From NCBI GenBank assembly GCA_023404095.1, contig JAEYDD010000041.1, positions 1 through 64,000 of the forward strand: a DNA stretch of 64,000 nucleotides. Direction: 5' to 3'. Positions 45,290 to 53,890 of this stretch are shown in pieces. Origin of the DNA: Pseudomonadota bacterium (GTDB lineage: Bacteria; Pseudomonadota; Alphaproteobacteria; Rhizobiales; Rhizobiaceae). The notes under the pieces are model-generated. The model was not told where the DNA came from, ran no database searches, and saw only the letters and a program-made list of their open reading frames with translations. Each line of letters opens with the position of its first letter. The stretch's first letter is position 1. A program made the translations under genes and the position numbers.

Positions 45290-47218
45290 GTGAGACCTTC
45301 GACCTCTGCCGTAGCGGCCACAGCCGTCAAGGAGAACTTTTCCGTCGGCGTCGGCACGTCCACCCGCCTCTACGGGCTTTCGAAGACGTTCGCATCGCTC
45401 GCGCTGACGCTGCTCTTTGCCGTCGTCAGCGTGGCGGCGGTTGAACTCATCACCCGCAAGTCTTTCGGCGACACGTTCACCTTCCTCACGTCTGCCGCCC
45501 AGCCCGGCTGGACCACATTCGGCCTGTTCTTCATCGCATATCTCGGCTTCGACGCCCTGATCGGCAGGCAGCACAAGGCCGTTCTGGTACTGGCGCCGGC
45601 AGCCGTGCTGCTGGCCCTCATCTCCGAGCAGAAACAGATCTTCCTCACCGACCCGCTGTATCCGACCGACCTGCTCTTCGGCCGCCAGATCATGGAATTG
45701 ATGCCGGCTCTTGTGCGCGATCGCCCGATGACCGCCGTCGCCATCGTCGTCGGTTCGATCGCTGTCCTTGCAGCCCTCGTCTCGCTCTGGGTCTTCGCCT
45801 GGCGCCGTTTCCGCCCACTGAGCCGCAAGGAACGGCTCGCCCGGCTTGCAGTCGCCCTGCCCCTCATCGCCGGCTTCGTCTCGATTATGGACTACAACCA
45901 GTATTTCTGGGTCCGTGACCGCCTGAAAGTCTCGCCGATCATGTGGGACCAGACCGAGAACTACCGACACAACGGGTTCATGCTGGCTTTCGCGATCAAC
46001 CTACCGATGGCCAACGTCAAGGCGCCGGGCGGTTACTCTGCCGATGCCATCGACCAGATCAACCAGGATCCGCTGCCGGCCGGCACGAGCCACCGCACCA
46101 AGCCGGACGTGATCGTGATCATGAGCGAATCCCTTTGGGATCCGACGAAGCTCACCAATCTCAAGATAAGCCCCGATCCGATGCCGACGATCCGCAAGAA
46201 TGCCGCCGGCGCGGTGTTCTCGCCGGAATTCGGCGGCCTGACCGCCAACGTCGAATTCGAAGCGCTTACCGGTTTCTCAAATGCGTTTCTGCCCACCGGC
46301 AGCATCCCTTACCAGCAGTATGTGCGCGATCCGGTACCCTCGCTCGCCACCTTCTTCCGCGGCGAAGGCTATACGGCACGCGCCATCCATCCCTTCGCGG
46401 GCTGGTTCTGGAACCGCACATCCGTCTACAGCTCCTTCGGCTTTCAGACTTTCAAGACCGAGGAGACGATGCCGCCGATGACCAAGCGCGGCATCTTCGC
46501 CTCCGACGAATCCCTGACCAAGGAGATCATGCGCCAGGCAGACGCGCAGGAGGATCCGTTCTTCTTCTTCGCCGTGACGCTGCAGGGCCACGGCCCCTAC
46601 GAGGCGAACCGCTACGCGAAGAACACCATCAAGATCGAGGGCGATCTTCCCTATGCGGACCGCCAGATGCTTGCGACCTATGCCCAGGGCGTCAAGGAGG
46701 CGGACGATAGCCTCAGGACGCTGATGAACTGGGCAAGGCAACGTGATCGCGAAACCATCATCGTCATGTTCGGCGATCACCTGCCGCCGCTCAACACCGT
46801 CTACACCTCGTCGGGCTACATGAACGATATCACGGCGGCACGCCGCGCCTCCGTGGAGCAGATGAAGCGCGAGCACGAGACCCCGCTGCTGGTCTGGTCC
46901 AACAAGACCGGCGCCAGGAAAGAGATCGGCACGATCAGTCCGGCGCTGCTGCCCTACCATATCCTCAAGGAAGCGGGCTACGAGCACCCCTACTACACCG
47001 GCTTCCTCGGCCGCGTGCAGGAGCGCTACGACGTCATCGACCGCTACCAGCTGATCCGCCACGACGGCAAGTCGGTCGCCGACTGGTCGCGCAACAAGAA
47101 AATCGATCCGCTGATCCGTGATTACCGCTACCTGCAGCATGACATCATGTTCGGCAAGCGCCGCAGCCTGGAACGATTCTTCCCGGCCCATGCGGATGTC
47201 GTCGGCACCGGTTCATAA
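45290..47218 (+). CDS. LTA-synthase family phosphoglycerol transferase
   Basis: A 642-residue membrane enzyme. About five N-terminal helices lie within residues 35-210, then a sulfatase-fold extracytoplasmic domain. DVIVIMSESLWDP begins the domain, NVEFEALTGFSNAFLPTGS holds the probable catalytic Thr, and TIIVMFGDHLPPL and FAVTLQGHGPY the metal and active-site loops. In Gram-negative bacteria such proteins transfer phosphoglycerol to periplasmic glucans (OpgB, rhizobial CgmB-like) rather than making lipoteichoic acid. A GTG at 45290 follows GGAG six bases upstream. It is followed by a terminator and is divergent from nadE. Confidence 0.9.
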   Translation: MRPSTSAVAATAVKENFSVGVGTSTRLYGLSKTFASLALTLLFAVVSVAAVELITRKSFGDTFTFLTSAAQPGWTTFGLFFIAYLGFDALIGRQHKAVLVLAPAAVLLALISEQKQIFLTDPLYPTDLLFGRQIMELMPALVRDRPMTAVAIVVGSIAVLAALVSLWVFAWRRFRPLSRKERLARLAVALPLIAGFVSIMDYNQYFWVRDRLKVSPIMWDQTENYRHNGFMLAFAINLPMANVKAPGGYSADAIDQINQDPLPAGTSHRTKPDVIVIMSESLWDPTKLTNLKISPDPMPTIRKNAAGAVFSPEFGGLTANVEFEALTGFSNAFLPTGSIPYQQYVRDPVPSLATFFRGEGYTARAIHPFAGWFWNRTSVYSSFGFQTFKTEETMPPMTKRGIFASDESLTKEIMRQADAQEDPFFFFAVTLQGHGPYEANRYAKNTIKIEGDLPYADRQMLATYAQGVKEADDSLRTLMNWARQRDRETIIVMFGDHLPPLNTVYTSSGYMNDITAARRASVEQMKREHETPLLVWSNKTGARKEIGTISPALLPYHILKEAGYEHPYYTGFLGRVQERYDVIDRYQLIRHDGKSVADWSRNKKIDPLIRDYRYLQHDIMFGKRRSLERFFPAHADVVGTGS

Positions 47219-47261
47219 GCCACCCACACGACGCAGACTGCCGGCGAGACTGAGATCGAAG

Positions 47262-47292
47262 GGCCCGCGCGACAAAGGCGCGGGCCTTCTCC
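47262..47292 (+). terminator. Terminator after the phosphoglycerol transferase
   Basis: GGCCCGCGC and GCGCGGGCC form a 9-bp stem around a 7-base loop, followed by TTCTCC. It lies about 45 bases after the stop. The T run is short, so strength is moderate. Confidence 0.75.
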
Positions 47293-47449
47293 GTTGAGAG
47301 GAAAGAAAAGCCGCTTTCGATCTTCAGGCAAGGTGTGCCTGTATGCTGCGCGCGACGTTATCCTCAAGCTGGAGATCTGAAACCGCCCTGCGGCAGGCAC
47401 CGGCAAGGAGCCATCCGCTCGTTTTGCCGGAACCGGGTCGGAGAACGCA

Positions 47450-47477
47450 AAAAGGGCGGCACAAGTGCCGCCCTTTT
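47450..47477. terminator. Bidirectional terminator after the RcnB-like gene
   Basis: AAAAGGGCGGCAC and GTGCCGCCCTTTT form a perfect 13-bp stem on a two-base loop, flanked by A and T tracts. It lies 19 bases past the minus-strand stop at 47497, so it should end that gene; it can also stop rightward transcription. Confidence 0.88.
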
Positions 47478-47496
47478 GATCACATTGCGGAACTGG

Positions 47497-47856
47497 TCAG
47501 TTCGCGGCTGCCATCCCAAGGATCAGGCCCGTTGCAGCGCTGATGAGCAAGAACTGGTTGTCCACCCGCACCCACTGCTCGCCGCGGCGCGGCTGATGCA
47601 AGTGGTGACGCCGGTAGTCGCGCGCATCTATGATCTGCCGCCGATCCGAGCGCGTCAGCTTGTTGCCCTTGGTCCATCGGTGCTTCCTGGTCACTTCGCG
47701 GGTCTTGGTCTTCGTTACGGTGGTGGTCGTCACGACCTTCCGTTCCACCTGCTGCCCGCGTGCCGGCCCGCGATGATCCTGTGCCTGGGCTTGCGCCGCA
47801 GCCAACGGAGCAACCAGAACCGAGCTGGCGATGAGGAGCGTGAGGAGCGCTTTCAT
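47497..47856 (-). CDS. RcnB-like small periplasmic protein
   Basis: A 119-residue exported protein. The signal peptide is clear (KALLTLLIASSVLVAPLAAA, cut after QAQA), then a basic, Thr-rich segment (VVTTTTVTKTKTREVTRK). The C-terminal half, RRQIIDARDYRRHHLHQPRRGEQWVRVDNQFLLISAATGLIL, has the Pro-Arg-Gly-x-x-W-V-x-V pattern of RcnB/YohN proteins linked to nickel and cobalt homeostasis. No metal efflux gene is close. The short length and family name leave function open. Confidence 0.75.
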   Translation of the reverse strand: MKALLTLLIASSVLVAPLAAAQAQAQDHRGPARGQQVERKVVTTTTVTKTKTREVTRKHRWTKGNKLTRSDRRQIIDARDYRRHHLHQPRRGEQWVRVDNQFLLISAATGLILGMAAAN

Positions 47857-47989
47857 GGGCGTTTCCTATCGTCTTGACGGCCCGAAACTATGGCGCCACC
47901 GATGAACGGAAACTGAAATTTAAATTAAACTTCCGTAACTATATCAGCATCTTATAAATAGATAATAATGTGAAATCTTCAGCAGAAAA

Positions 47990-48019
47990 GCGCCGCACGG
48001 CAGAACTGCCGCACGGCGC
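47990..48019 (-). terminator. Likely terminator of the sugar operon
   Basis: GCGCCGCACGGCAG and CTGCCGCACGGCGC are near-inverted (12 of 14 pairs) around a two-base loop. Read leftward, the hairpin is followed by TTTTC. It lies 13 bases after the aldo/keto reductase stop, the last gene of the minus-strand sugar block. Confidence 0.6.
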
Positions 48020-48032
48020 CTGCGCTGTTTCA

Positions 48033-49064
48033 TCACACAAGTTCGGCGGAACTGGTCCACAGATTGATGTCCGCCTCGCGTGCGTAGACGTCGATCGCCT
48101 TCAGTTCATCCTCGCTGAATTCCGCCTTCTCCAGCGCCTTCACGCAATCGACGATCTGCGAAGAACGGCTGGCCCCGATCAGCGCCGAGGTGATGCGGCC
48201 GCCGCGAAGCACCCAAGCGATCGCCATCTGCGCCAGCGTCTGGCCGCGCGCCTGCGCGATGTCGTTCAGCTTGCGGATATTGTCGATCGTCTCCGGGCGG
48301 ATGAAATCCTTCTTCAGGAAGTGGTTCTGCGCCGCGCGGCTGTCGTCCGGGATGCCGCCGAGATACTTCGTCGTCAGCATGCCTTGCGCCAGCGGCGAGA
48401 ACACGATGGAGCCGATCCCCAGTTCCTCGAGCGTATCGATCAGTCCGTCGGTTTCGATCCAGCGATTGAGCATGGAGTAGCTCGGCTGGTGGATCAGGCA
48501 CGGCGTGCCGAGTTCCTTGAGGATTGCCGCCGCCTCGCGGGTGCGCTGCGAATTGTAGGAGGAGATGCCGACATAGAGCGCGCGGCCCGAGCGGACAATG
48601 TGGTCGAGCGCAGCACAGGTCTCCTCCAGCGGCGTGTCCGGATCGAAGCGATGCGAATAGAAGATGTCGACATAGTCGAGCCCCATGCGCTTCAGGCTCT
48701 GGTCGCAGGAGGCGATCAGGTACTTGCGACTGCCCCACTCGCCATAGGGGCCGGGCCACATGTCGTAGCCAGCCTTGGACGAGATGATCAGTTCGTCGCG
48801 CAAACCGGCGAAATCGGTGCGCAGGATCTCCCCGAAGGCGGTCTCCGCCGAACCGGGCGGCGGCCCATAATTGTTGGCGAGGTCGAAATGTGTGATGCCG
48901 AGATCGAAGGCGGTGCGGCACATGTCCACCTTGCGCTCATGCGGCGTGTCGCCGCCGAAATTGTGCCAGAGGCCGAGGGAGATGGCCGGGAGCTTCAGGC
49001 CCGAGCGTCCAACGCGGTTGTACTTCATGCTTTCGTAGCGGTTTTCCGCAGGTGTCCAGGCCAT
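48033..49064 (-). CDS. Aldo/keto reductase, L-glyceraldehyde 3-phosphate reductase-like
   Basis: A 343-residue TIM-barrel NADPH-dependent oxidoreductase. The catalytic tetrad is in THFDLANNYGPPPG (Asp, Tyr), IISSKAGYDMWPG (Lys) and FYSHRFDPDTPLEET (His). It resembles E. coli YghZ (GPR), which reduces L-glyceraldehyde 3-phosphate and methylglyoxal, and many Mgr-like proteins. The ATG at 49064 (GGAGGA six bases upstream) opens MAWTPAENRYESMKYNRVG; frames further upstream belong to leader or the previous gene. It is the last gene of the sugar operon, 107 bp after the oxidoreductase, and may reduce a sugar aldehyde; real substrate unknown. Confidence 0.85.
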   Translation of the reverse strand: MAWTPAENRYESMKYNRVGRSGLKLPAISLGLWHNFGGDTPHERKVDMCRTAFDLGITHFDLANNYGPPPGSAETAFGEILRTDFAGLRDELIISSKAGYDMWPGPYGEWGSRKYLIASCDQSLKRMGLDYVDIFYSHRFDPDTPLEETCAALDHIVRSGRALYVGISSYNSQRTREAAAILKELGTPCLIHQPSYSMLNRWIETDGLIDTLEELGIGSIVFSPLAQGMLTTKYLGGIPDDSRAAQNHFLKKDFIRPETIDNIRKLNDIAQARGQTLAQMAIAWVLRGGRITSALIGASRSSQIVDCVKALEKAEFSEDELKAIDVYAREADINLWTSSAELV

Positions 49065-49170
49065 GGCTGTCCTCCAATTCATGTAACGGGCGGGAATGGA
49101 TACTCCCGCCCGAGCCGTTCCGGCAAGGGGGCGGGAGACGCGCACGCCGAGCGTGTCGTCCCCCTGTCTC

Positions 49171-50343
49171 CTACTCCGCCGCCACCTCGACGGTCGAGGC
49201 CCCGACGTCATCGCGCAGAAGCGCCCGCGCCTCCTCGATACCCAGCGCCTCCGGCTGGGTGCAGGTGGTCACGATATCGATGGCCCGCCCCTCCTCGGCA
49301 GAGCGCAGGATTGCCGTCAGAACGTCGATCGTATGCAGCGAGCGGTCGAGCGAGCAGCGATAGTCGCGGCCCGTGGCCACCGCCTCCATCATGTCGGCAA
49401 GGCCGACGCCGCGGTAGTTCGCCTGCATGCCCCAGTCGAAGGCATAGTTCTTCGCCGTCAGCGGATGGTCCCATAGCTCTACCGGATTCGGCTCCCGGTC
49501 CATGCCGGCCACCTCCACCTCGCCGCCAAAGAAGTTCGGATCCGGAACGAAGATCGCCCCGTCGGTGCCGTAGAGTTCCATGTTCTGGTGGCGATGGGCC
49601 CACACGTCCCAACTCGCCATCAGCGAAATCTGCGCGCCGCTGACGAACTCGAGCACGGCGTGGATGTTGGTCGCAACGACCACGGGCACGTTCTCTCCCT
49701 TGCGCGGCCCGATACCGATCGTCCGTTCCGTCCGCGCCTTGTTGGCAAGCGCCACGACGCGCTTGACCGGCCCGACGAGGTTGACGAGATTGTTGATGTA
49801 GTATGGCCCCATGTCCAGGATCGGCCCCCCGCCGGGAGCAAAGAAGAAGTCCGGGTTCGGATGCCAGCTCTCCATGCCCGGTCCGAGCACGTGCGCTGTC
49901 CCCGACATCACCTTGCCGATCCGGCCGCTGTCGATCAGGTGCCTGGCGAACTGGTGCGATCCGCCGAGGTAGGTGTCGGGCGCGGATCCGACCTTCAGCC
50001 CCTTCGCATCGGCGATCCGGCGCAATTCTTCCCCCTGTTCCAGCGTCAGCACGAACGGCTTTTCCGAATAGACGTGCTTGCCCGCCTCCAGCGCCTGCTT
50101 CGACACGGGATAATGCGCCTCGGGGATGGTCAGGTTGACGACGACGTCGACCGCCGGGTTGGCAAGCAGGGCTTCGATCTCCTGCGCCGGCACGCCGAAC
50201 TCCTCCGATCGCGCCTTTGACGCTGCCGGAATTATGTCCGCGCAGGCTACGAGCTTGAGGTTGCGGTAGAGCGGGATCAGCTTGAAATAGGCGCCCGAGA
50301 TATTGCCGCAGCCGATGATGCCGACGCCGAATTCCTTTGTCAT
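49171..50343 (-). CDS. Gfo/Idh/MocA-family oxidoreductase
   Basis: A 390-residue NAD(P)-dependent sugar dehydrogenase. The Rossmann motif is VGIIGCGNISGAYF, the family EKP motif lies in VYSEKPFVLT, and the C-terminal half carries GGGPILDMGPYYINNLVNL with the usual active-site Asp/His region. Gfo/Idh enzymes act on inositol, 1,5-anhydro or 3-keto sugars. The ATG at 50343 follows GAGGA; GTG at 50358 and ATG at 50352 are less likely. It lies 11 nt after the isomerase-like gene. Together with it and the mannosidase it suggests sugar oxidation at C3 or a polyol route; substrate is inferred from context. Confidence 0.9.
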   Translation of the reverse strand: MTKEFGVGIIGCGNISGAYFKLIPLYRNLKLVACADIIPAASKARSEEFGVPAQEIEALLANPAVDVVVNLTIPEAHYPVSKQALEAGKHVYSEKPFVLTLEQGEELRRIADAKGLKVGSAPDTYLGGSHQFARHLIDSGRIGKVMSGTAHVLGPGMESWHPNPDFFFAPGGGPILDMGPYYINNLVNLVGPVKRVVALANKARTERTIGIGPRKGENVPVVVATNIHAVLEFVSGAQISLMASWDVWAHRHQNMELYGTDGAIFVPDPNFFGGEVEVAGMDREPNPVELWDHPLTAKNYAFDWGMQANYRGVGLADMMEAVATGRDYRCSLDRSLHTIDVLTAILRSAEEGRAIDIVTTCTQPEALGIEEARALLRDDVGASTVEVAAE

Positions 50344-50354
50344 TTTGGTCATCC

Positions 50355-51116
50355 TCACAATGCCTTGATCGTTGCGATGGACCGCTCGGCAAGTCGCTTC
50401 AGGTCCTTCGGATTGTCGTGCTCGACAATGAAGTATTTCGCCCTTGTTCCGGAAAGCGCCTTCATCAGGTCACCCCAGGGCAGCGTACCGTGACCGACGT
50501 CCGCCCATCCGTCCTCATCCGTGTTCTCGCCGACAGGGGCGATGTCCTTGACGTGGACGGAGGTGATGCGATCGGCATATTTCTCGATCCAGGCCAGCGG
50601 ATCCGCACCGCCGCGAACGATCCAGGCGATGTCGGCCTCCCAGGAGAGATCGGGGCCGCCGGCGAAGATGTGATCCTGCGGAAAGCTGCCGTCCGGAAGG
50701 GCGAAGAACTCGAAATCGTGGTTGTGCCAGCCGAAGTCCAGCCCGGCCTTGCGATAGGGCACAGATGCCTTCTGCAGACGCTCGCCGAGGGCGCGCCAGC
50801 CGCCAGCATCGGTCGGCCGGTCCTCCGGCAAGAGATAGGGGCAATAGATCGCCTCGATGCCGAGCGCGCGGACGATCTCCAGCACGCGTTCCGGCTCGTC
50901 CTCCAGCATGTCGATGCCGAAATGGGCCGTCGGCATCGAAAGCCCGTTCCGGTCGAGATCGCTTTTGGTCGCGGCAATTGCGGCACTATCGAGCGTAGCA
51001 TAGAGCGCGCTATAGCCTTCGACCTGGCTGTACCCCGCCTGCGAGACGACGCGGAACACCTCGGAAAACGGCTGGAAGTTGCGGGCACTGTAAAGCTGGA
51101 AGCTGACTTTCTGCAC
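50355..51116 (-). CDS. Sugar phosphate isomerase/epimerase-type TIM barrel
   Basis: A 253-residue AP-endonuclease-2-like TIM barrel. It opens VSFQLYSARNFQPFSEVFRVV. Metal ligands are visible in PTAHFGIDM, GLDFGWHNHDFEF, SWEADIAWIVRGG and HVKDIAP, then VGHGTLPWGDLMKAL and FIVEHDNP. The HNHDFEF and late E motif are typical of hydroxypyruvate/xylose-type isomerases and of recently described 3-keto-glycoside lyases. Position between the GH2 mannosidase and the Gfo/Idh gene, with short spacing, makes it part of the same pathway. Isomerase versus lyase cannot be decided by sequence inspection. Confidence 0.87.
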   Translation of the reverse strand: MQKVSFQLYSARNFQPFSEVFRVVSQAGYSQVEGYSALYATLDSAAIAATKSDLDRNGLSMPTAHFGIDMLEDEPERVLEIVRALGIEAIYCPYLLPEDRPTDAGGWRALGERLQKASVPYRKAGLDFGWHNHDFEFFALPDGSFPQDHIFAGGPDLSWEADIAWIVRGGADPLAWIEKYADRITSVHVKDIAPVGENTDEDGWADVGHGTLPWGDLMKALSGTRAKYFIVEHDNPKDLKRLAERSIATIKAL

Positions 51117-51159
51117 GGGACTTTCTCCTTAGAAATTTCGGAAATGGGAGGGGACGAGC

Positions 51160-53640
51160 CTAGCCGCCGGACGACAGCGACCCGGCGTGGCAGGAATGGA
51201 GGTCGAAGGCATGGAAGGAGGGCGCCGCACCGTCAGCAATCGGTTCATGCGGGGTGAAGACGAGCACCTTCCGCTCGCCGGCGGTCAGGTCGAAGACATT
51301 GTCGGACCAACGACCCACAATGCCGGCCTCAACCATCACGTAGAGCGCAAGCCCGTCGGCTGTCACCGCCACATCGAAACTGCCGTCACCGCGCGACGTC
51401 GCCTTCACGTGGAGTCCGGACGGCTCAAGGTCGAGCGCCTTGTAGGCCACCGGTGCATGGTGCCCCTCGCCGCGCATGCCGTTAGAAGCCTCGAAACTCC
51501 AGAAGAGCAGCGTCCCTTCCGGCAGGTCGGCGGCATCGATCGACAACAGCGTCTCGGCCCGTTCCGTCCCGCATGCGCCGGAAACCTTTCGCAGAAGTCG
51601 GCGCTCGCCGGAAGGGGTGACGACATACGTCACCAGCGCAACCTCGACCGCCTCGGGCGTATCGTTCACCACAGAGAGATCGATCCGCAGCCCGTCGTGC
51701 GAAGGAATGGCGGCGACCGCGACCGGCTGGAAGAACCGGCGCACCATGTAGTGCATCGCCTTCCACCCCCCGCCATGGTCGAGGCTCGACCAGGAGGCGA
51801 CCGGCCAGGTGTCGTTCAGCTGCCAGTAAAGCGTGCCCATGCAATGCGGCTTCAGCGAGCGCCAGTATTCGACCGCCGTGCGGATCGCGAGCCCCTGCTG
51901 CACCTGGCTGAGATAGACGAAGTCCGGAAAATCCTTCGGAAAGCGGAACGTCCGGAACATGGTCGCCGTGATCCGCTCGTTGCCGCCGGCGTTCTTCTGG
52001 TGCCATTCCATCACCGGTGAGGCGATGTTCAAGTCCTTTTCTTCCGCGAAGCGGCGGATCACCGGCATGGACGCATAGGACTGGAAGCCGAACTCCGAGC
52101 AGAAGCGCGGCCGGACGGTGCGGTAGTCCTCGAACGGCTTGTTCTCGTGCCAGACTGACCAGTAGTGCATGTCGCCGGACCCGTCCGCATGCCAGGCGTC
52201 GCCGAAGTCGAGATAGCCGGACGCAGGGCTCGACGGCCACCAGATCGCTCCCGGTGCCGCCTTCTTCATCGCAAGCTCGATGGTGCGGTTGAGCCGGTCG
52301 TAGGAGACGAGGTAGCGATCGCGGTCCTTGCGCGAGACATCGAACCACGTCAGCGCGCCGACGAGTTCGTTGTCACCGCACCACAGCACGATCGAGGGAT
52401 GCGAGGAGAGACGCCGAACCTGGTAGTCGACCTCCGCGGTGACGTTGTCGAGGAAATCGGGCGTCGAGGGATAGAGGTTGCAGGCGAACATGAAGTCCTG
52501 CCAGACCATCAGGCCCATCTCGTCGCAGAGGTCGTAGAACCAGTCCGGCTCGTAGAATCCGCCGCCCCACACGCGGATCATGTTCATGTTGGCGTCGACT
52601 GCTGATTGCAGCAGGTCGCGCACGCCCTCCTTCGTCACGCGCGAGAACAGCGCGTCGGCGGGAATCCAGTTGGCGCCGCGGCAGAAAATTTCGCGCCCGT
52701 TAAGGCGTAGCGCGAAGCGGCTTCCGGCTTCGTCGGGGTCGATCAGGAGCTCGACCCGCCGGAAACCGACGCGACGGCCCACGACCTCCGTCGGGGTCTC
52801 CACCGTTACGTGTGACACCGCCTGTCTGCCGCTGCCGGCCGGCCACCAGAGCTGCGGTTCGTCGACGTGAAAGAGATGCGTGAGCACCGTCTCGCCGGCA
52901 TTGACGCCGATATCCAGCCGCACCCGCTCGCCGTCGAGCGAGAAATGCACCGGCAGGATGCCCGGCTCCTCGGCTTGGAAGGTGGCGGTCACGTAGAGAT
53001 CGACCGAACCGTCGGCATGATGGAACTGCCGCGTGGTCACGTGCTCGATCCGGGCGATCTCAAGCTTGCGCAGCACGATCGGCGCATAGATGCCGAGCGG
53101 CGCGATGGCAAGGTTCCAGTCCCAGCCGAAATGGCATTGCGGCTTGCGCAGCATGTTGCCGTTGGCGATCGGCGAGTTGCCGTCGTGCCAGGGGACGAAG
53201 AAGGGCAGGTCTGCCTGCCGGGCCGCACCCGCCGCGATCGCCGAATGAATGACCACGCGGATCTTGTTCTCGCCGGCCTTGAGCGCCTCGGTCACGTCGG
53301 GCCGGTACCGGCGGAAGCAGTTGTCGGTGTCCTGCACCAGCACGCCGTTGACGTAGACGGAGGCAACGGTGTCGATGCTGCCAATGTCGAGATACCAGCC
53401 CGCCTCCAGCATCTCCGGCTGAACGAGGAACGTCCGCTCCATCGCCCAGTCGGCCTCGGCGACCCACTGCACGTCGCGCTCGTTGCGACCGGCATAGGGG
53501 TCGGCGATGATCCCCGCCGCCAGCAGTGCCGAGTGTACATCACCGGGGACGGTCATGGGCGCAGCGTGGTCGCCCTCCAGCGTCGAAAGGCGCCAGGTGC
53601 CGGAAAGGTCGATGGATGTGATGTCCGGTCTTGCTGTCAT
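51160..53640 (-). CDS. Beta-mannosidase (GH2)
   Basis: An 826-residue glycoside hydrolase family 2 enzyme. An N-terminal jelly-roll (SIDLSGTWRLSTLEG, NKIRVVIHSAIAAGAARQ) and immunoglobulin-like domain are followed by the catalytic barrel. The acid/base Glu425 lies in LWCGDNELVGAL and the nucleophile Glu516 in RFCSEFGFQSY. GANWIPADALFSR and IRVWGGGFYE support the beta-mannosidase subfamily rather than beta-galactosidase. No signal peptide is seen, so it acts in the cytoplasm on imported oligosaccharides. The ATG at 53640 opens MTARPDITSIDLSG. A 132-bp palindromic repeat separates it from the ATPase gene upstream. Confidence 0.94.
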   Translation of the reverse strand: MTARPDITSIDLSGTWRLSTLEGDHAAPMTVPGDVHSALLAAGIIADPYAGRNERDVQWVAEADWAMERTFLVQPEMLEAGWYLDIGSIDTVASVYVNGVLVQDTDNCFRRYRPDVTEALKAGENKIRVVIHSAIAAGAARQADLPFFVPWHDGNSPIANGNMLRKPQCHFGWDWNLAIAPLGIYAPIVLRKLEIARIEHVTTRQFHHADGSVDLYVTATFQAEEPGILPVHFSLDGERVRLDIGVNAGETVLTHLFHVDEPQLWWPAGSGRQAVSHVTVETPTEVVGRRVGFRRVELLIDPDEAGSRFALRLNGREIFCRGANWIPADALFSRVTKEGVRDLLQSAVDANMNMIRVWGGGFYEPDWFYDLCDEMGLMVWQDFMFACNLYPSTPDFLDNVTAEVDYQVRRLSSHPSIVLWCGDNELVGALTWFDVSRKDRDRYLVSYDRLNRTIELAMKKAAPGAIWWPSSPASGYLDFGDAWHADGSGDMHYWSVWHENKPFEDYRTVRPRFCSEFGFQSYASMPVIRRFAEEKDLNIASPVMEWHQKNAGGNERITATMFRTFRFPKDFPDFVYLSQVQQGLAIRTAVEYWRSLKPHCMGTLYWQLNDTWPVASWSSLDHGGGWKAMHYMVRRFFQPVAVAAIPSHDGLRIDLSVVNDTPEAVEVALVTYVVTPSGERRLLRKVSGACGTERAETLLSIDAADLPEGTLLFWSFEASNGMRGEGHHAPVAYKALDLEPSGLHVKATSRGDGSFDVAVTADGLALYVMVEAGIVGRWSDNVFDLTAGERKVLVFTPHEPIADGAAPSFHAFDLHSCHAGSLSSGG

Positions 53641-53747
53641 TCTCTTGGTCTCGCCGTCTTGATTTCTTGAGGATTGCGCCACTGCCCCTAGCCCTGCCCA
53701 GCAGGTGGGAGAGCAATCGCACCTCAGGGGCCATCGCTCGGTGAAAA

Positions 53748-53879
53748 AGCCCCTCCCCACCCTCCCCACAAGGGGAGGGCTTAACCGGCCGCCCCGTCAA
53801 CGCCCGCTTTTGGCAACCGGCTGCGGGAAGGTTTCTCCCCCCTTGTGGGGGAGATGGCCGGCAGGCCAGAGGGGGGCTT
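53748..53879. repeat. Rhizobial palindromic intergenic repeat (RIME/MITE-like)
   Basis: A 132-bp element bounded by inverted ends (AAGCCCCTC and GAGGGGGGCTT). Inside, CCCACAAGGGGAG and CTCCCCCCTTGTGGG are inverted copies, and each half carries its own short hairpin. This pattern matches the palindromic elements common between genes of Rhizobiaceae. It lies within the sugar operon, between the ATPase and mannosidase genes, and may cause partial transcription stop or mRNA processing there. No open frame or transposase is present. Confidence 0.75.
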
Positions 53880-53890
53880 CCGGCCACCCC

